From NCBI GenBank assembly GCA_024867545.1, contig JANFNE010000050.1, positions 248,001 through 312,000 on the forward strand: DNA of 64,000 nucleotides. The letters are read 5' to 3'. Made by a program: the position numbers and the translations under genes. The notes under the pieces were generated by a model that saw nothing but the letters and a program-made list of their open reading frames with translations, was not told where the DNA came from and did not search any database. The number at the start of each line of letters is the position of its first letter. The stretch's first letter is position 1. This stretch comes from Phytopythium helicoides (Eukaryota; Oomycota; Peronosporomycetes; Pythiales; Pythiaceae). Shown here one piece after another: positions 10,825 to 19,218 of this stretch.

Positions 10825-13800
10825 TTAGGCACCCAGCCAGAAGTCGTCCTTGACCGTGATCTCGCCGCCCTTGAGCTTCTCCCACCGCTCGTGGGTCGCC
10901 TGGACGATCATCACGGCCTCGCGCGCCGACGTCGGCTTCTCCTGGGCAAATTCGTTCTGCGACTTGCCCTCGGGGAGCTTGTAGTTCTTGAGCCAGTCCA
11001 CGAGGCGATCCAGCACACCAGGCTTCACGCGCTCGAGGTCCGCGATGCTGTCGATGCGGTCAGCGTCTTCGTCATCGAGCGAGATCACGAGGATCTTGTG
11101 GTCGACCTCGCCCTGGTCCACGAGCTCGAGACTGCCAAGAACCTTGACAGGGTTCACCGAGCCCATCGGCAGCTGCTTGTCACCGATCTCGATGACATCG
11201 AGCGGGTCGTTGTCGCCACCGTTGCCCTCGAGATCCTTGACGCTGGGGTCCTCCCAAGTCTGCGGGAACAGACCGTAGTTGAAGAACGGGACGCCGTACA
11301 AGTAGTTGCGACCACGGGTACCACCGTGCGTCGTGTCCTGCATGATCGGGTTGTAGCGCTCCTCCTTGTTAACCTCCATCTTGTGCGCGACGCCCTGAGG
11401 GATTTCCACGATGAAGTTATACGTGTTGTCCTTAGCACCTTTGGGTTGCAGAGGAATGTCGTGCCACGGCGAAATGAGGCGGCCCTCGTCATCCTTGAAA
11501 TGAAGCTTGTAGTCAGTGCGGCCAAACGTGCCCGACGACTCAAACAGACGAGTGGGGTCCACGACGGCGGGCGAGAACTGCGTCGCAAAAGGGATCCAGC
11601 GCGGGCTGTCGACGTTCTGGTAGTAGTCGATCATGATGTCCCAGCCAGACTTGACCATGAAGCCCTGCGGCACACAAGTCGGGTTCTGCTCCCAGCCCTT
11701 CGGGATCTTGTCGCCCTCGCATTTTTGCAGACCATCGCGGGCCATCTTTCGCATACGCGAGCCAGAAATGGACAGGAAGTCGTCCTTGCGGCTCTTGTCC
11801 ATCGGCTTCATTTTGTGGTCGGTCACATCGTAGTACACCTTCGAGAAGGACATGATGTTAAACTCCTCCATGCCCGGAGCCATGTGCAACACGAAGCGGC
11901 CGTGATCGCCGCTGTAAAGATCGTCCTTGTCGCCGTCCGAGCGCTTGATACCAGCAGGGTCACGACCAACAACAAAGTAACCAGCACCAGCGTTCTTGCG
12001 GCTCTTGGCGTGCCACTGCACCTCGCGCGGACCGGCGTAGATCATGGGCGACGGCCAGATCGCCATCACCGTGCTCTCCTTGTCCAGCATACCGTCGCGC
12101 AGAATAGCCTCGTGCTGACGCACACGCACGTCAAGCGGAACATCGTCCTCCTTGGTCCAGCCACCGAGCGGTGACAACCAGAGCACAGGGTTCTTGTATC
12201 CCTGCTCGATCAGTTGCTCGCGCGCGTTGTTCATCAGGTACGCATGACCAGCGTGCGTCGGGTTACGCGTCTGGAACGCGAGAACGACATCGGCGTTCAT
12301 CTCGTCAAACTTTTTGCGCAGCTCGTTCGGCGTCAGGCGGAACTTGTCCAGGCCATCGTTGTACTCGATGCGCTTAAGGAGCTCGATCTCACCTCCAAGC
12401 AGGAACTCGCCCGACAAAAGAATCTCGTGGATGTACGGGTGGCCGTTGTCGACAGCGCCGAATGTGCGCGTAATGCGCTCCTCCTTGCGGTGGTCGTAGA
12501 TTTCCGGGTCCGAGAGGATCGCCAGTTCCTCACCCGACGGGCTCACGAGAACCACGTGCTTGGCATCGCCAATGCGCTCCTTTGCAGCATCATTGATCGG
12601 CAGCACGATCGGCACGGGCATGTTGATGCGCTCACCCTTGGACACGCTGTCGCTCGAGTAATCGGAAAAGTTCGTCGGGGCATGCAGATGCAGCTGGCTG
12701 TTGGTCAGATTGTCCGAGTCGTACAGAACGCTGCTGAAGTGAAGCGATTGGAGGTAGACGCCTTCGCGCATGAAGCCCTTCAGCGGCGATGCCCAGCCCT
12801 CGCCAATGACCTGCAGCCAGTGCACATCCTCATCACGGAGCAGCACGCGTGGGAGCTCGTCAAAGTGGGGCGGACGCGCGGGGTGCGGTTCATCTGGAAA
12901 GATCTTCTCGAACTCGGTGACGGCATTGCCGCCGTCAGCGATGGCAATGCCCGGGTAGTTCTCGGGGGTGTCGTTGACGCCCGTGAGCAGGCCCTGGGCC
13001 TCGAGAAAGTCGAGGATGAACTGCACCTCGTCATTAAGCGCGTCGCGCGAGGCGTTGAGGTGGATTTCGGGGTTGAGCGGCTCCTCGTATGGCGAGCTGA
13101 TGCCCGTGAAGTCCTTGATCTCGCCCTTCATGGCGCGCTTGTAGAGCCCCTTGACATCTCGGTCGGCGGCGACCGATACGGGCACGTCGACAAAGACCTC
13201 GTAAAAAGGGATGCCCATCTTCTTGTGGAGCTCGCGCACCTCGTCGCGTCGCGCGCGGAAGGGCGATACAAGCGCAACGAGCGTGATGACGCCCGCCTCG
13301 GAGAATAGCGCCGACATTTCTCCAACGCGGCGCACGCTCTCTGCGCGGTCGGTCTCGGAGAAGCCGAGGTCGCGGTTGAGTCCGATGCGCACGTTGTCTC
13401 CGTCGAGGCGGTAGACCATCTTGCGCCTGCGCAGCAGCTCCTTCTCCAGCGCTCGTCCGACGGTGCTCTTTCCGCTGCCCGAGAGGCCCGTGAACCACAG
13501 CGTGGCGCCCTTCTGCTGCACGGCGGCGTAGCGCTGCGGGCGCGAGAGCAGCGACGAGTCGTAGTAGACGTTGCGCTCCATGTCGAGCTTCTCCAGGCGC
13601 TGCGCAGCGCAGACCTCGTCCAGCTGCGCGCCTGCGCCTGCGACGGCGGAGCTGACGGCGCCAGAGCCGCCGCCGACGCCCAAAAAGAGCGCGAGCAGCA
13701 CGATGTAGGGCATGGCGACTAGCGCGACGAGCACGAAGCGCTTGACGAGCGCGCGCCGGTGGTCGAAGTCGGGCCCGCGCGAGAAGAGCCGCGAGTCGTC

Positions 13801-13851
13801 GGCCTCCAGGTCGTCCTGCTTGACGGACGCGTACAGCGCGTCCTGGCCCAT
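10825..13851 (-). CDS. APS kinase - ATP sulfurylase - inorganic pyrophosphatase triple fusion
   Basis: The protein has 1008 residues and no intron. Residues about 115-285 are APS kinase (P-loop GLSGSGKST at 122-130, FSE and DGDN motifs). About 300-720 are ATP sulfurylase (QTRNPTHAGH with the HxxH site, then GRDPAG). About 740-1000 are a family I pyrophosphatase (GDNDPLDVIEIG, the metal-binding DxDPxD signature). Together they turn sulfate and ATP into APS and PAPS and remove the PPi that would otherwise hold back the sulfurylase. The three-enzyme fusion is known from stramenopiles. Odd point: residues 38-59 form a strong hydrophobic segment preceded by basic residues, that is, a signal anchor. 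A downstream Met (position 13581) would remove it and give a soluble enzyme. The divergent neighbour is a SulP transporter, which fits sulfate uptake. Confidence 0.95.
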   Translation of the reverse strand: MGQDALYASVKQDDLEADDSRLFSRGPDFDHRRALVKRFVLVALVAMPYIVLLALFLGVGGGSGAVSSAVAGAGAQLDEVCAAQRLEKLDMERNVYYDSSLLSRPQRYAAVQQKGATLWFTGLSGSGKSTVGRALEKELLRRRKMVYRLDGDNVRIGLNRDLGFSETDRAESVRRVGEMSALFSEAGVITLVALVSPFRARRDEVRELHKKMGIPFYEVFVDVPVSVAADRDVKGLYKRAMKGEIKDFTGISSPYEEPLNPEIHLNASRDALNDEVQFILDFLEAQGLLTGVNDTPENYPGIAIADGGNAVTEFEKIFPDEPHPARPPHFDELPRVLLRDEDVHWLQVIGEGWASPLKGFMREGVYLQSLHFSSVLYDSDNLTNSQLHLHAPTNFSDYSSDSVSKGERINMPVPIVLPINDAAKERIGDAKHVVLVSPSGEELAILSDPEIYDHRKEERITRTFGAVDNGHPYIHEILLSGEFLLGGEIELLKRIEYNDGLDKFRLTPNELRKKFDEMNADVVLAFQTRNPTHAGHAYLMNNAREQLIEQGYKNPVLWLSPLGGWTKEDDVPLDVRVRQHEAILRDGMLDKESTVMAIWPSPMIYAGPREVQWHAKSRKNAGAGYFVVGRDPAGIKRSDGDKDDLYSGDHGRFVLHMAPGMEEFNIMSFSKVYYDVTDHKMKPMDKSRKDDFLSISGSRMRKMARDGLQKCEGDKIPKGWEQNPTCVPQGFMVKSGWDIMIDYYQNVDSPRWIPFATQFSPAVVDPTRLFESSGTFGRTDYKLHFKDDEGRLISPWHDIPLQPKGAKDNTYNFIVEIPQGVAHKMEVNKEERYNPIMQDTTHGGTRGRNYLYGVPFFNYGLFPQTWEDPSVKDLEGNGGDNDPLDVIEIGDKQLPMGSVNPVKVLGSLELVDQGEVDHKILVISLDDEDADRIDSIADLERVKPGVLDRLVDWLKNYKLPEGKSQNEFAQEKPTSAREAVMIVQATHERWEKLKGGEITVKDDFWLGA

Positions 13852-14233
13852 GGTAGTCGGCGGGCGGCGGATTCGATTGTGGCGAAAGGCGGCGCGGTGA
13901 AAGGGAAACGGAGTGATGGTCGTGGAAGAGGGCGGGCGGTTCGTAACAATTGTAGTATGCGGGATTGTATGGGATGAAATAACGGACGAGGACGATCACA
14001 CTTAACGCCGTGTTACAATCGAGAACGCGCCTCGCTCGCCCGTGAGCGCCAAGAGCCGCGGGTCGGGGCCGCCGCAGCCCGCGGAGCCTCAAGCAGGCAC
14101 TTCCGCCACCCACGGACGGCGACAAGCGCGGCGGCGGCGCCGCAGGAGGACGGGCGAGCCACTGGTGGAGCGGCGGCGGTTCCGGTGGCGCGTTACGTGT
14201 TACAATGCGGAGCCGCGACTGGCGGAGAGATGA

Positions 14234-14346
14234 CCAATGAGAAACCGCTAAACCACCAACGCACGTGACTGCGGTGCGCGATTGGCTGGACGCCGAGACA
14301 TCTTGGTGACTGTATAGAGCGCCAATGGGACGCACGATTGGCCAAT
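14234..14346. promoter_or_regulatory. Cluster of five CCAAT boxes
   Basis: CCAAT or its complement occurs at 14234-14238, 14281-14285 (ATTGG), 14322-14326, 14337-14341 (ATTGG) and 14342-14346, five in 113 bp and in both orientations. The last two form a back-to-back pair. CCAAT is the binding site of NF-Y/HAP complexes in eukaryotes. Its position between two functionally related divergent genes suggests a shared upstream activating region. Confidence 0.55.
14262..14267. promoter_or_regulatory. Palindromic E-box CACGTG
   Basis: One CACGTG lies inside the CCAAT cluster. In yeasts, bHLH factors bind this sequence upstream of sulfur-assimilation genes; whether oomycetes do the same is not known to me. 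A single 6-bp site may be chance. Confidence 0.3.
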
Positions 14347-15013
14347 CATGGCTACACACCTGCCCTCTGCGACATGGTACACAGCGATGACGTACGCGGG
14401 GCTCCCAAACATCGCAGCCACTCGCTGCTGCGAGCTGCTGCATGGCGGGCCAACACTTCTTCACGGGCAGACGCTCCACCGCGGCCTTGAAGAGGTGCGA
14501 CGTCTGATTTCCAGTCGGGCAAGAGCGAGAGAAGCAAGGCGATGCCATCGACCAGAGCGTCATCGCATGCAAGATCACGGTCGCGTTCGCATTCAAGAGA
14601 GAAGCCCATTTCTGAGAGGGACCAATCTGGCCAAGGCAAGACGCTGGCTTGTACTTAGACACGCAAGGCCGCGCGGATGTTTGTGCTCCCACGCCATGAG
14701 AGCAAGCGGATCACATCCCCCAAGATGAAGCCCTCCAATTTCGCACAGCCCACCTTTGCCGACAGGAACTCAAGACAGCTTCTCAAGGAGTTCCAGCTCA
14801 TGGGACGGCCCCGCTCCTCCGAATCGCTTTCCACAACCAGCGACAGCCGATTTTAGCGCGTCTGAGCGAAACCGAGCGATCAAATTTAGCGCGAATAAAG
14901 AACCTGGCCAGCTTCAACAAGCAACCAACCCGTCGTCGCAGAACCAGGCTTAACCACGCAGTTGCACTCTGAAGTCGGACTGGGGAGGCTCAGTGCCAAT
15001 TGCCCAACCTGCG

Positions 15014-17212
15014 ATGCCAGGTCGCTCGCGCGGCGCGTGGCAAAGGTGGCGCAAATGCATGCCGATCCTGAGTTGGCTGCCCAAGTATTGTGTTCAGCGA
15101 GATCTCAAGAGCGATGTCATTGCAGCCTTCACGGTCTGCGTCATGCTCGTGCCGCAAGAAATGTCGCTGGCTGCGCTCATGGGCGTGCCGGCACAGTACG
15201 GACTGTACTCGGCGGCCATCGCACCGCTCGTATACCCCATCTTTGGCTCTTCTCGAGCTGCATCCGTGGCCAATACTTCAGAAGCCGGCCTTTTGGTTGC
15301 TGTCATGCTGCGATCGACCGGAATCCAGTCGTTGGAAGAGCGCATCGCGACTGGTATTTTGCTGACATTCTTCTCTGGAATTATTATGATCGTGAGCGGC
15401 TTCATGCATCAAGGTGGACTCGTCACATTCTTCTCACGAACCGCCATGAACGCGTATGTGACAGCAATGGCGTTCCTCACCGTAACATCACAAGTTCCCG
15501 CGTGGCTCGGAATCACGCTATCATCTGTTCAGCTGTCAGTATTCACATACATCGAGATTTTCACAAAAATTCCGCATGTAAACCTTTACTCCTTCACGTT
15601 GGGGGTATTCAGTGCAGCACTGCTGATTCTATTCAAGCTCGTCAAACGGAAGCTGTCGTTGTGCGCAGCTGATGCAAATAATCTCGCGCGTCAGACCGCG
15701 CAGGTCCACATATCAGAGCAGTCTGCTAGACTGAGTGATGCAACCCATGAAGCTGAACACGTCACGGTGGAGGCGTTAGTCCAATCTACCGCGGGAATTT
15801 GCGACGAGAAAGGCGGCAGCATTGAATCTCCAAATGCCTTGGGGCGATCAAGAGAGGATTTCAGCGCGTTGAATTCATATCCAAACGCACACAACACTTC
15901 TCCAACAAAACCTCCATACTCAAAGGTCTACGATTATCCGCCTCAACGGCGAGTATCCAATGGCGATCGCGTTCAACTTCTGGAGCGTGGAACCAATTCG
16001 ACTCCGTCCCCTAATGCTGTGGTGTTTGGCAATCGGATGGTAAGCAAGCACGCGCGGACCGTTCTTCTGTCTATGTGCGACGCAGGGTCACTCATTGTGT
16101 GCATCATGGGGATGATTGTTGGATATTATCTTGGCGAGGACAAACTACGACTCACGGGAGAAGTTCATCGAGGGCTTCCGTCGACTCTATTCCCACTCAG
16201 CGCCTTCGGTGACACTGTACCAGTTGACCGAGCCCAAGAAATCTTGTCAAACGCATTTATGGTCTCAGTCGTGGCGTTCATGTCAAGCGTGGCCATGGGC
16301 AGCAATATCGCCAACAAACAGGGCTATCACATTTCTGCCAACCAAGAACTTCTTGGGCTCGGCTTCGCTAATTTAGTGTCATCTTTCTTCCAAGGAATGC
16401 CATCAAGTATGGGTATGTCGCGCAGTGTGGTAAACGCTGAAAGCGCACACTCACCGCTGGCTTCCATGATCACGGCAGCACTAGTCATGCTCACACTCCT
16501 GTTTCTGACAGCCCCACTCTTCTACCTTCCTCTCGCCCCACTCGCTGCGCTTATTATCACTTCATCACTCGGACTCATTGATTTCTCTGAGCCGAAGTGG
16601 CTCTTTCGGGTTCGTCGCCGCGAGTTCTACGTTTGGGTCACTGCCTTTGTCTCTACAGCCAGCTTGGGGCTCCTACGCGGGCTTCTCATATCTGTTGGTG
16701 CCTCTCTGCTGGAAATTATGGGTCGAACCAAAAAGCCTCGTGTCGAAACGCTGGGCGAGACCGCCGACGGTCAATGGTTGTTTATGGCAGAGCCACCAAT
16801 GGATGTTCTCGCCGTTCGAGTTGAGCAGTCGCTCTACTTTGGAAATGCCAGCCACTTGGTGCACGCCATTGATCGCCGGCTTGAAAGTGCACGCGAGCGA
16901 GGATGCATCGTTGGGATCATAATCGATGGAGCTCGGATCAACGATGTAGACGCTTCATCTATTCATACACTACGAGAGTACGAGGTCAAGTTGCAGCGTG
17001 GAGCACAACGACACATACTGACGTTCGCAAATTTACGCCCAGAGACAGCGCAGGAGCTCGTGGCATGCGGGTTCAGCGGATGGGCAGCAGACGAGAGCGA
17101 AAGCGAGAGCGACAGCAGACTCGAGAAAGCTGGTGGACCGAAGTTCCATGACTTCACGAATGATGTCGCATCCGCGGCTGCTTTCCTTCGCAGTGAAATG
17201 TCGACATGGTAG
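15014..17212 (+). CDS. SulP/SLC26-family sulfate (anion) transporter
   Basis: The ATG at 15014 gives 732 residues; the frame continues a little upstream without a better ATG. The N-terminal half carries the SulP core (VPQEMSLAALMGVPAQYGLYSA, in the first transmembrane helices) and many further hydrophobic segments. The C-terminus has a STAS domain (about residues 590-690, IIIDGARINDVDASSIHTL). Between them, about residues 215-345, sits a hydrophilic insert of roughly 130 residues (serine/asparagine rich) that breaks the membrane core and is probably a cytosolic loop. The substrate is inferred to be sulfate from the family and from the divergent sulfate-activation gene; SLC26 members also carry other anions. 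The tail ends in an acidic serine run. Confidence 0.9.
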   Translation: MPGRSRGAWQRWRKCMPILSWLPKYCVQRDLKSDVIAAFTVCVMLVPQEMSLAALMGVPAQYGLYSAAIAPLVYPIFGSSRAASVANTSEAGLLVAVMLRSTGIQSLEERIATGILLTFFSGIIMIVSGFMHQGGLVTFFSRTAMNAYVTAMAFLTVTSQVPAWLGITLSSVQLSVFTYIEIFTKIPHVNLYSFTLGVFSAALLILFKLVKRKLSLCAADANNLARQTAQVHISEQSARLSDATHEAEHVTVEALVQSTAGICDEKGGSIESPNALGRSREDFSALNSYPNAHNTSPTKPPYSKVYDYPPQRRVSNGDRVQLLERGTNSTPSPNAVVFGNRMVSKHARTVLLSMCDAGSLIVCIMGMIVGYYLGEDKLRLTGEVHRGLPSTLFPLSAFGDTVPVDRAQEILSNAFMVSVVAFMSSVAMGSNIANKQGYHISANQELLGLGFANLVSSFFQGMPSSMGMSRSVVNAESAHSPLASMITAALVMLTLLFLTAPLFYLPLAPLAALIITSSLGLIDFSEPKWLFRVRRREFYVWVTAFVSTASLGLLRGLLISVGASLLEIMGRTKKPRVETLGETADGQWLFMAEPPMDVLAVRVEQSLYFGNASHLVHAIDRRLESARERGCIVGIIIDGARINDVDASSIHTLREYEVKLQRGAQRHILTFANLRPETAQELVACGFSGWAADESESESDSRLEKAGGPKFHDFTNDVASAAAFLRSEMSTW

Positions 17213-17420
17213 TGAATGAAAATGAAAAGCTCCACGTTGATTTGAGTGAGTGCATTTGACCTCTCGACAGCTTGGTGGTCGGTTCGCGAACTCGTGTTGA
17301 TCTATTTTTTTGTTCCAAGCATAGACACAGCGCATCAGAATTCGAAACACCTACTTCCCGCGTATTCTTAGTATCTACAAGTTGCTTGATCCTCCAAGCA
17401 CGTATCACATTTTCCTGTCC

Positions 17421-17427
17421 TCATTCC
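17421..17427 (+). promoter_or_regulatory. Possible initiator (TCATTCC) of the coiled-coil gene
   Basis: TCATTCC fits the oomycete Inr core and lies 23 bp before the start codon at 17450, a normal distance. The downstream FPR half is not matched, so this is a weak call. Confidence 0.3.
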
Positions 17428-17449
17428 TTTGGGCTGTCAAGAGTCCCTG

Positions 17450-19162
17450 ATGGACCCCCGCATGGTGCGCAGCGCGGCGGCAGCCGGACGGAAAAAGTCA
17501 ACCGGATCAGGTCGGGCCAAAGCCGTCTCTATCCTGATGAGGGTGAGCATGCGTAGAAGAGTTTGGTCATATGCAATGACAATATAGCTAACGCATCTTC
17601 TGCAGGAGGAACTTAAGAGCGATAAGAGGCAGGCACTTGCAGACGCACTAACGGCAAAACTGACCGCTAAGTATGCGAAGAATGACATGCCGTTCGCTGC
17701 ATCAATTGCAAGCATGACATCTCGCCTATTTCTCAACTCGACAAGACGAATCCTAGAGGCCGACGTGGTCGCCTTTGAGGCAGTAGTGCGCAAGATGAGT
17801 CTAGAAAGAGAGCAAGCGCGTACTAAAGACAAACCAGGCAAATCTGGTGGCAGTGGAGCTGTGGGTACAAGTAGTGGACTTGCTGCAGCAGGTGCTAGTG
17901 CAGTCGGGAACACTTCAGCAAAAGGAAATGCATCGTCAGATCCGCTCGCTGGAGCGCAGGACGAGTGGGTGCTATTGAATGCTCTGACGCTGGTCGAGTA
18001 CGAGAGTGAGCAAGAGCGAACTCGAACGATGCTCGAAGAGAAAAAGCGCACACAGCGCGCATGGCTGGATGCCCAACAACAAGACAAAGCTTGCCGAGCT
18101 GCGGGCGAAAAGAATCAGGAGAAACAGGCGTTCATATTTCAGCAAAGCGATGTCGCCAAGTGGCGAGTGCAAGAGAGTGCCAAAAAGCAACAAATACACG
18201 ATCAAGCACTAAAAGTTCGTCGCGAGCAAGATGAGCAGCTGCGGCAGCAAAAGGCCGCTGAAGCAGCTCGAGAAGAGACTAGGCGCCAACAAGAAGCGGC
18301 AGAAGTAGCTCGTGTCCAAAATGAGCTCAAAAGGCTCGAAGAAGATGCAAGGCGTCGTCGGGAGCAGGAGCGTGCTCGTATGCGAGTAGTTCAAGCGGAA
18401 AATGCTCTAGAGCAACAGCGGAAGGCTCAGCTGCAGAAGCTGGAACAAGAAGAAGATGTGCAGCTAATGGAGGCGTACGCCCAGCGACTGGCTCGAGAAG
18501 ACGAAGAGCGGGTGGTACGTCTAAGGGGAAGAGTTCAGCGGCAGGGCCAGAGGCACCACGGGATTGTTGAAAGTCTTCAGGAACAAATTTACCGCAAGAC
18601 CAAGGAAGAAGAGCGTCGCGCGGAGGAGTTTCAGCGTCAGAAAGACGCTGCGCAACAACTCAAAGAGCAGGTGGGGATTATTTCACTTACTCACATAGAG
18701 TTTAATTGTTTTGACTGACCCCTTTGATTCTTTCAGACTATTCAAGAGCAAAGGCGGGTCGAAGCACTGGAGCGGCAGCAATTCCTGCTTCAACAACGTG
18801 AGCAAAAGAAACAACGAGAGCGCCAGGAGGTTGAAGAAGACCGGGACTTTGCGCGACAGTATCATTCGGAAGGCCGCGCAGCACTGGACAAGCAGAAGCA
18901 GCAACTCAAAGATGTCCGCGCTCGCAACAAAGAATTTCAAGAAAAGTTAATTGAGCAGATGGAGGAACAGAGGGCAGGACAACCCATGTCGCCTTTGCAC
19001 CTGCCTCGTGCTCTCATGAACAGTCGTGAAAAGCGAATCAACGCGAAGCTGCTGCAAAAACTCGAGGATGACGAACTTGGACAGAAGGTTCGCCAAAAGC
19101 TGAGCCCAGTGCGTCCTGGAGGAAACGGAGATGGCCCCGCTATCTCCACGAGTTTTTATTAG
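17450..19162 (+). CDS. Coiled-coil protein, possible TPH-type ciliary protein
   Basis: Three exons: 17450-17542, 17606-18670, 18737-19162. Both introns (63 and 66 bp) are phase 0 and GT-AG; the first has a clear GCTAAC branch site. The product is 527 residues. An alanine/serine/glycine-rich spacer covers residues about 125-165. From about residue 175 to 470 the protein is almost all charged helix, rich in Glu, Gln, Arg and Lys with long RREQE-type runs, like trichohyalin/plectin-homology proteins (MNS1, CFAP45, CFAP53), which are microtubule inner or axonemal proteins. This family link rests on composition and layout only, so the function is tentative. It ends tail to tail with the kinase-ARM gene, 56 bp away. 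Confidence 0.75.
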
Positions 19163-19218
19163 CTTTTCAAAGTAGATTCGCTAGCACTTGAGCTTTTTAC
19201 ATGGAAAGAAACCATGAA

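Larger units (their letters stand above)
13852..15013. promoter_or_regulatory. Divergent promoter region shared by sulfate-activation enzyme and SulP transporter genes
   Basis: These 1162 bp separate the two divergent start codons. The part near the enzyme gene is GC-rich and has an Inr-like TCACTCC on the minus strand near 13910. The centre holds a CCAAT cluster and a CACGTG E-box (listed separately). Long open frames cross it on both strands, but they look like GC-rich noise: no recognisable motif, and they overlap known coding sequence out of frame. Confidence 0.55.

Noticed and set aside
10477..12174. 565-codon plus-strand open frame opposite the sulfate enzyme and alpha-kinase genes
   Set aside because: Antisense shadow of strongly GC3-biased coding sequence; no domain or start context.
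13034..14692. Long minus-strand open frame of 552 codons over the 5' part of the sulfate enzyme gene and its promoter
   Set aside because: It overlaps the APS kinase coding sequence in another frame, is dominated by Arg, Ala and Pro as GC-rich shadows are, and shows no motif.
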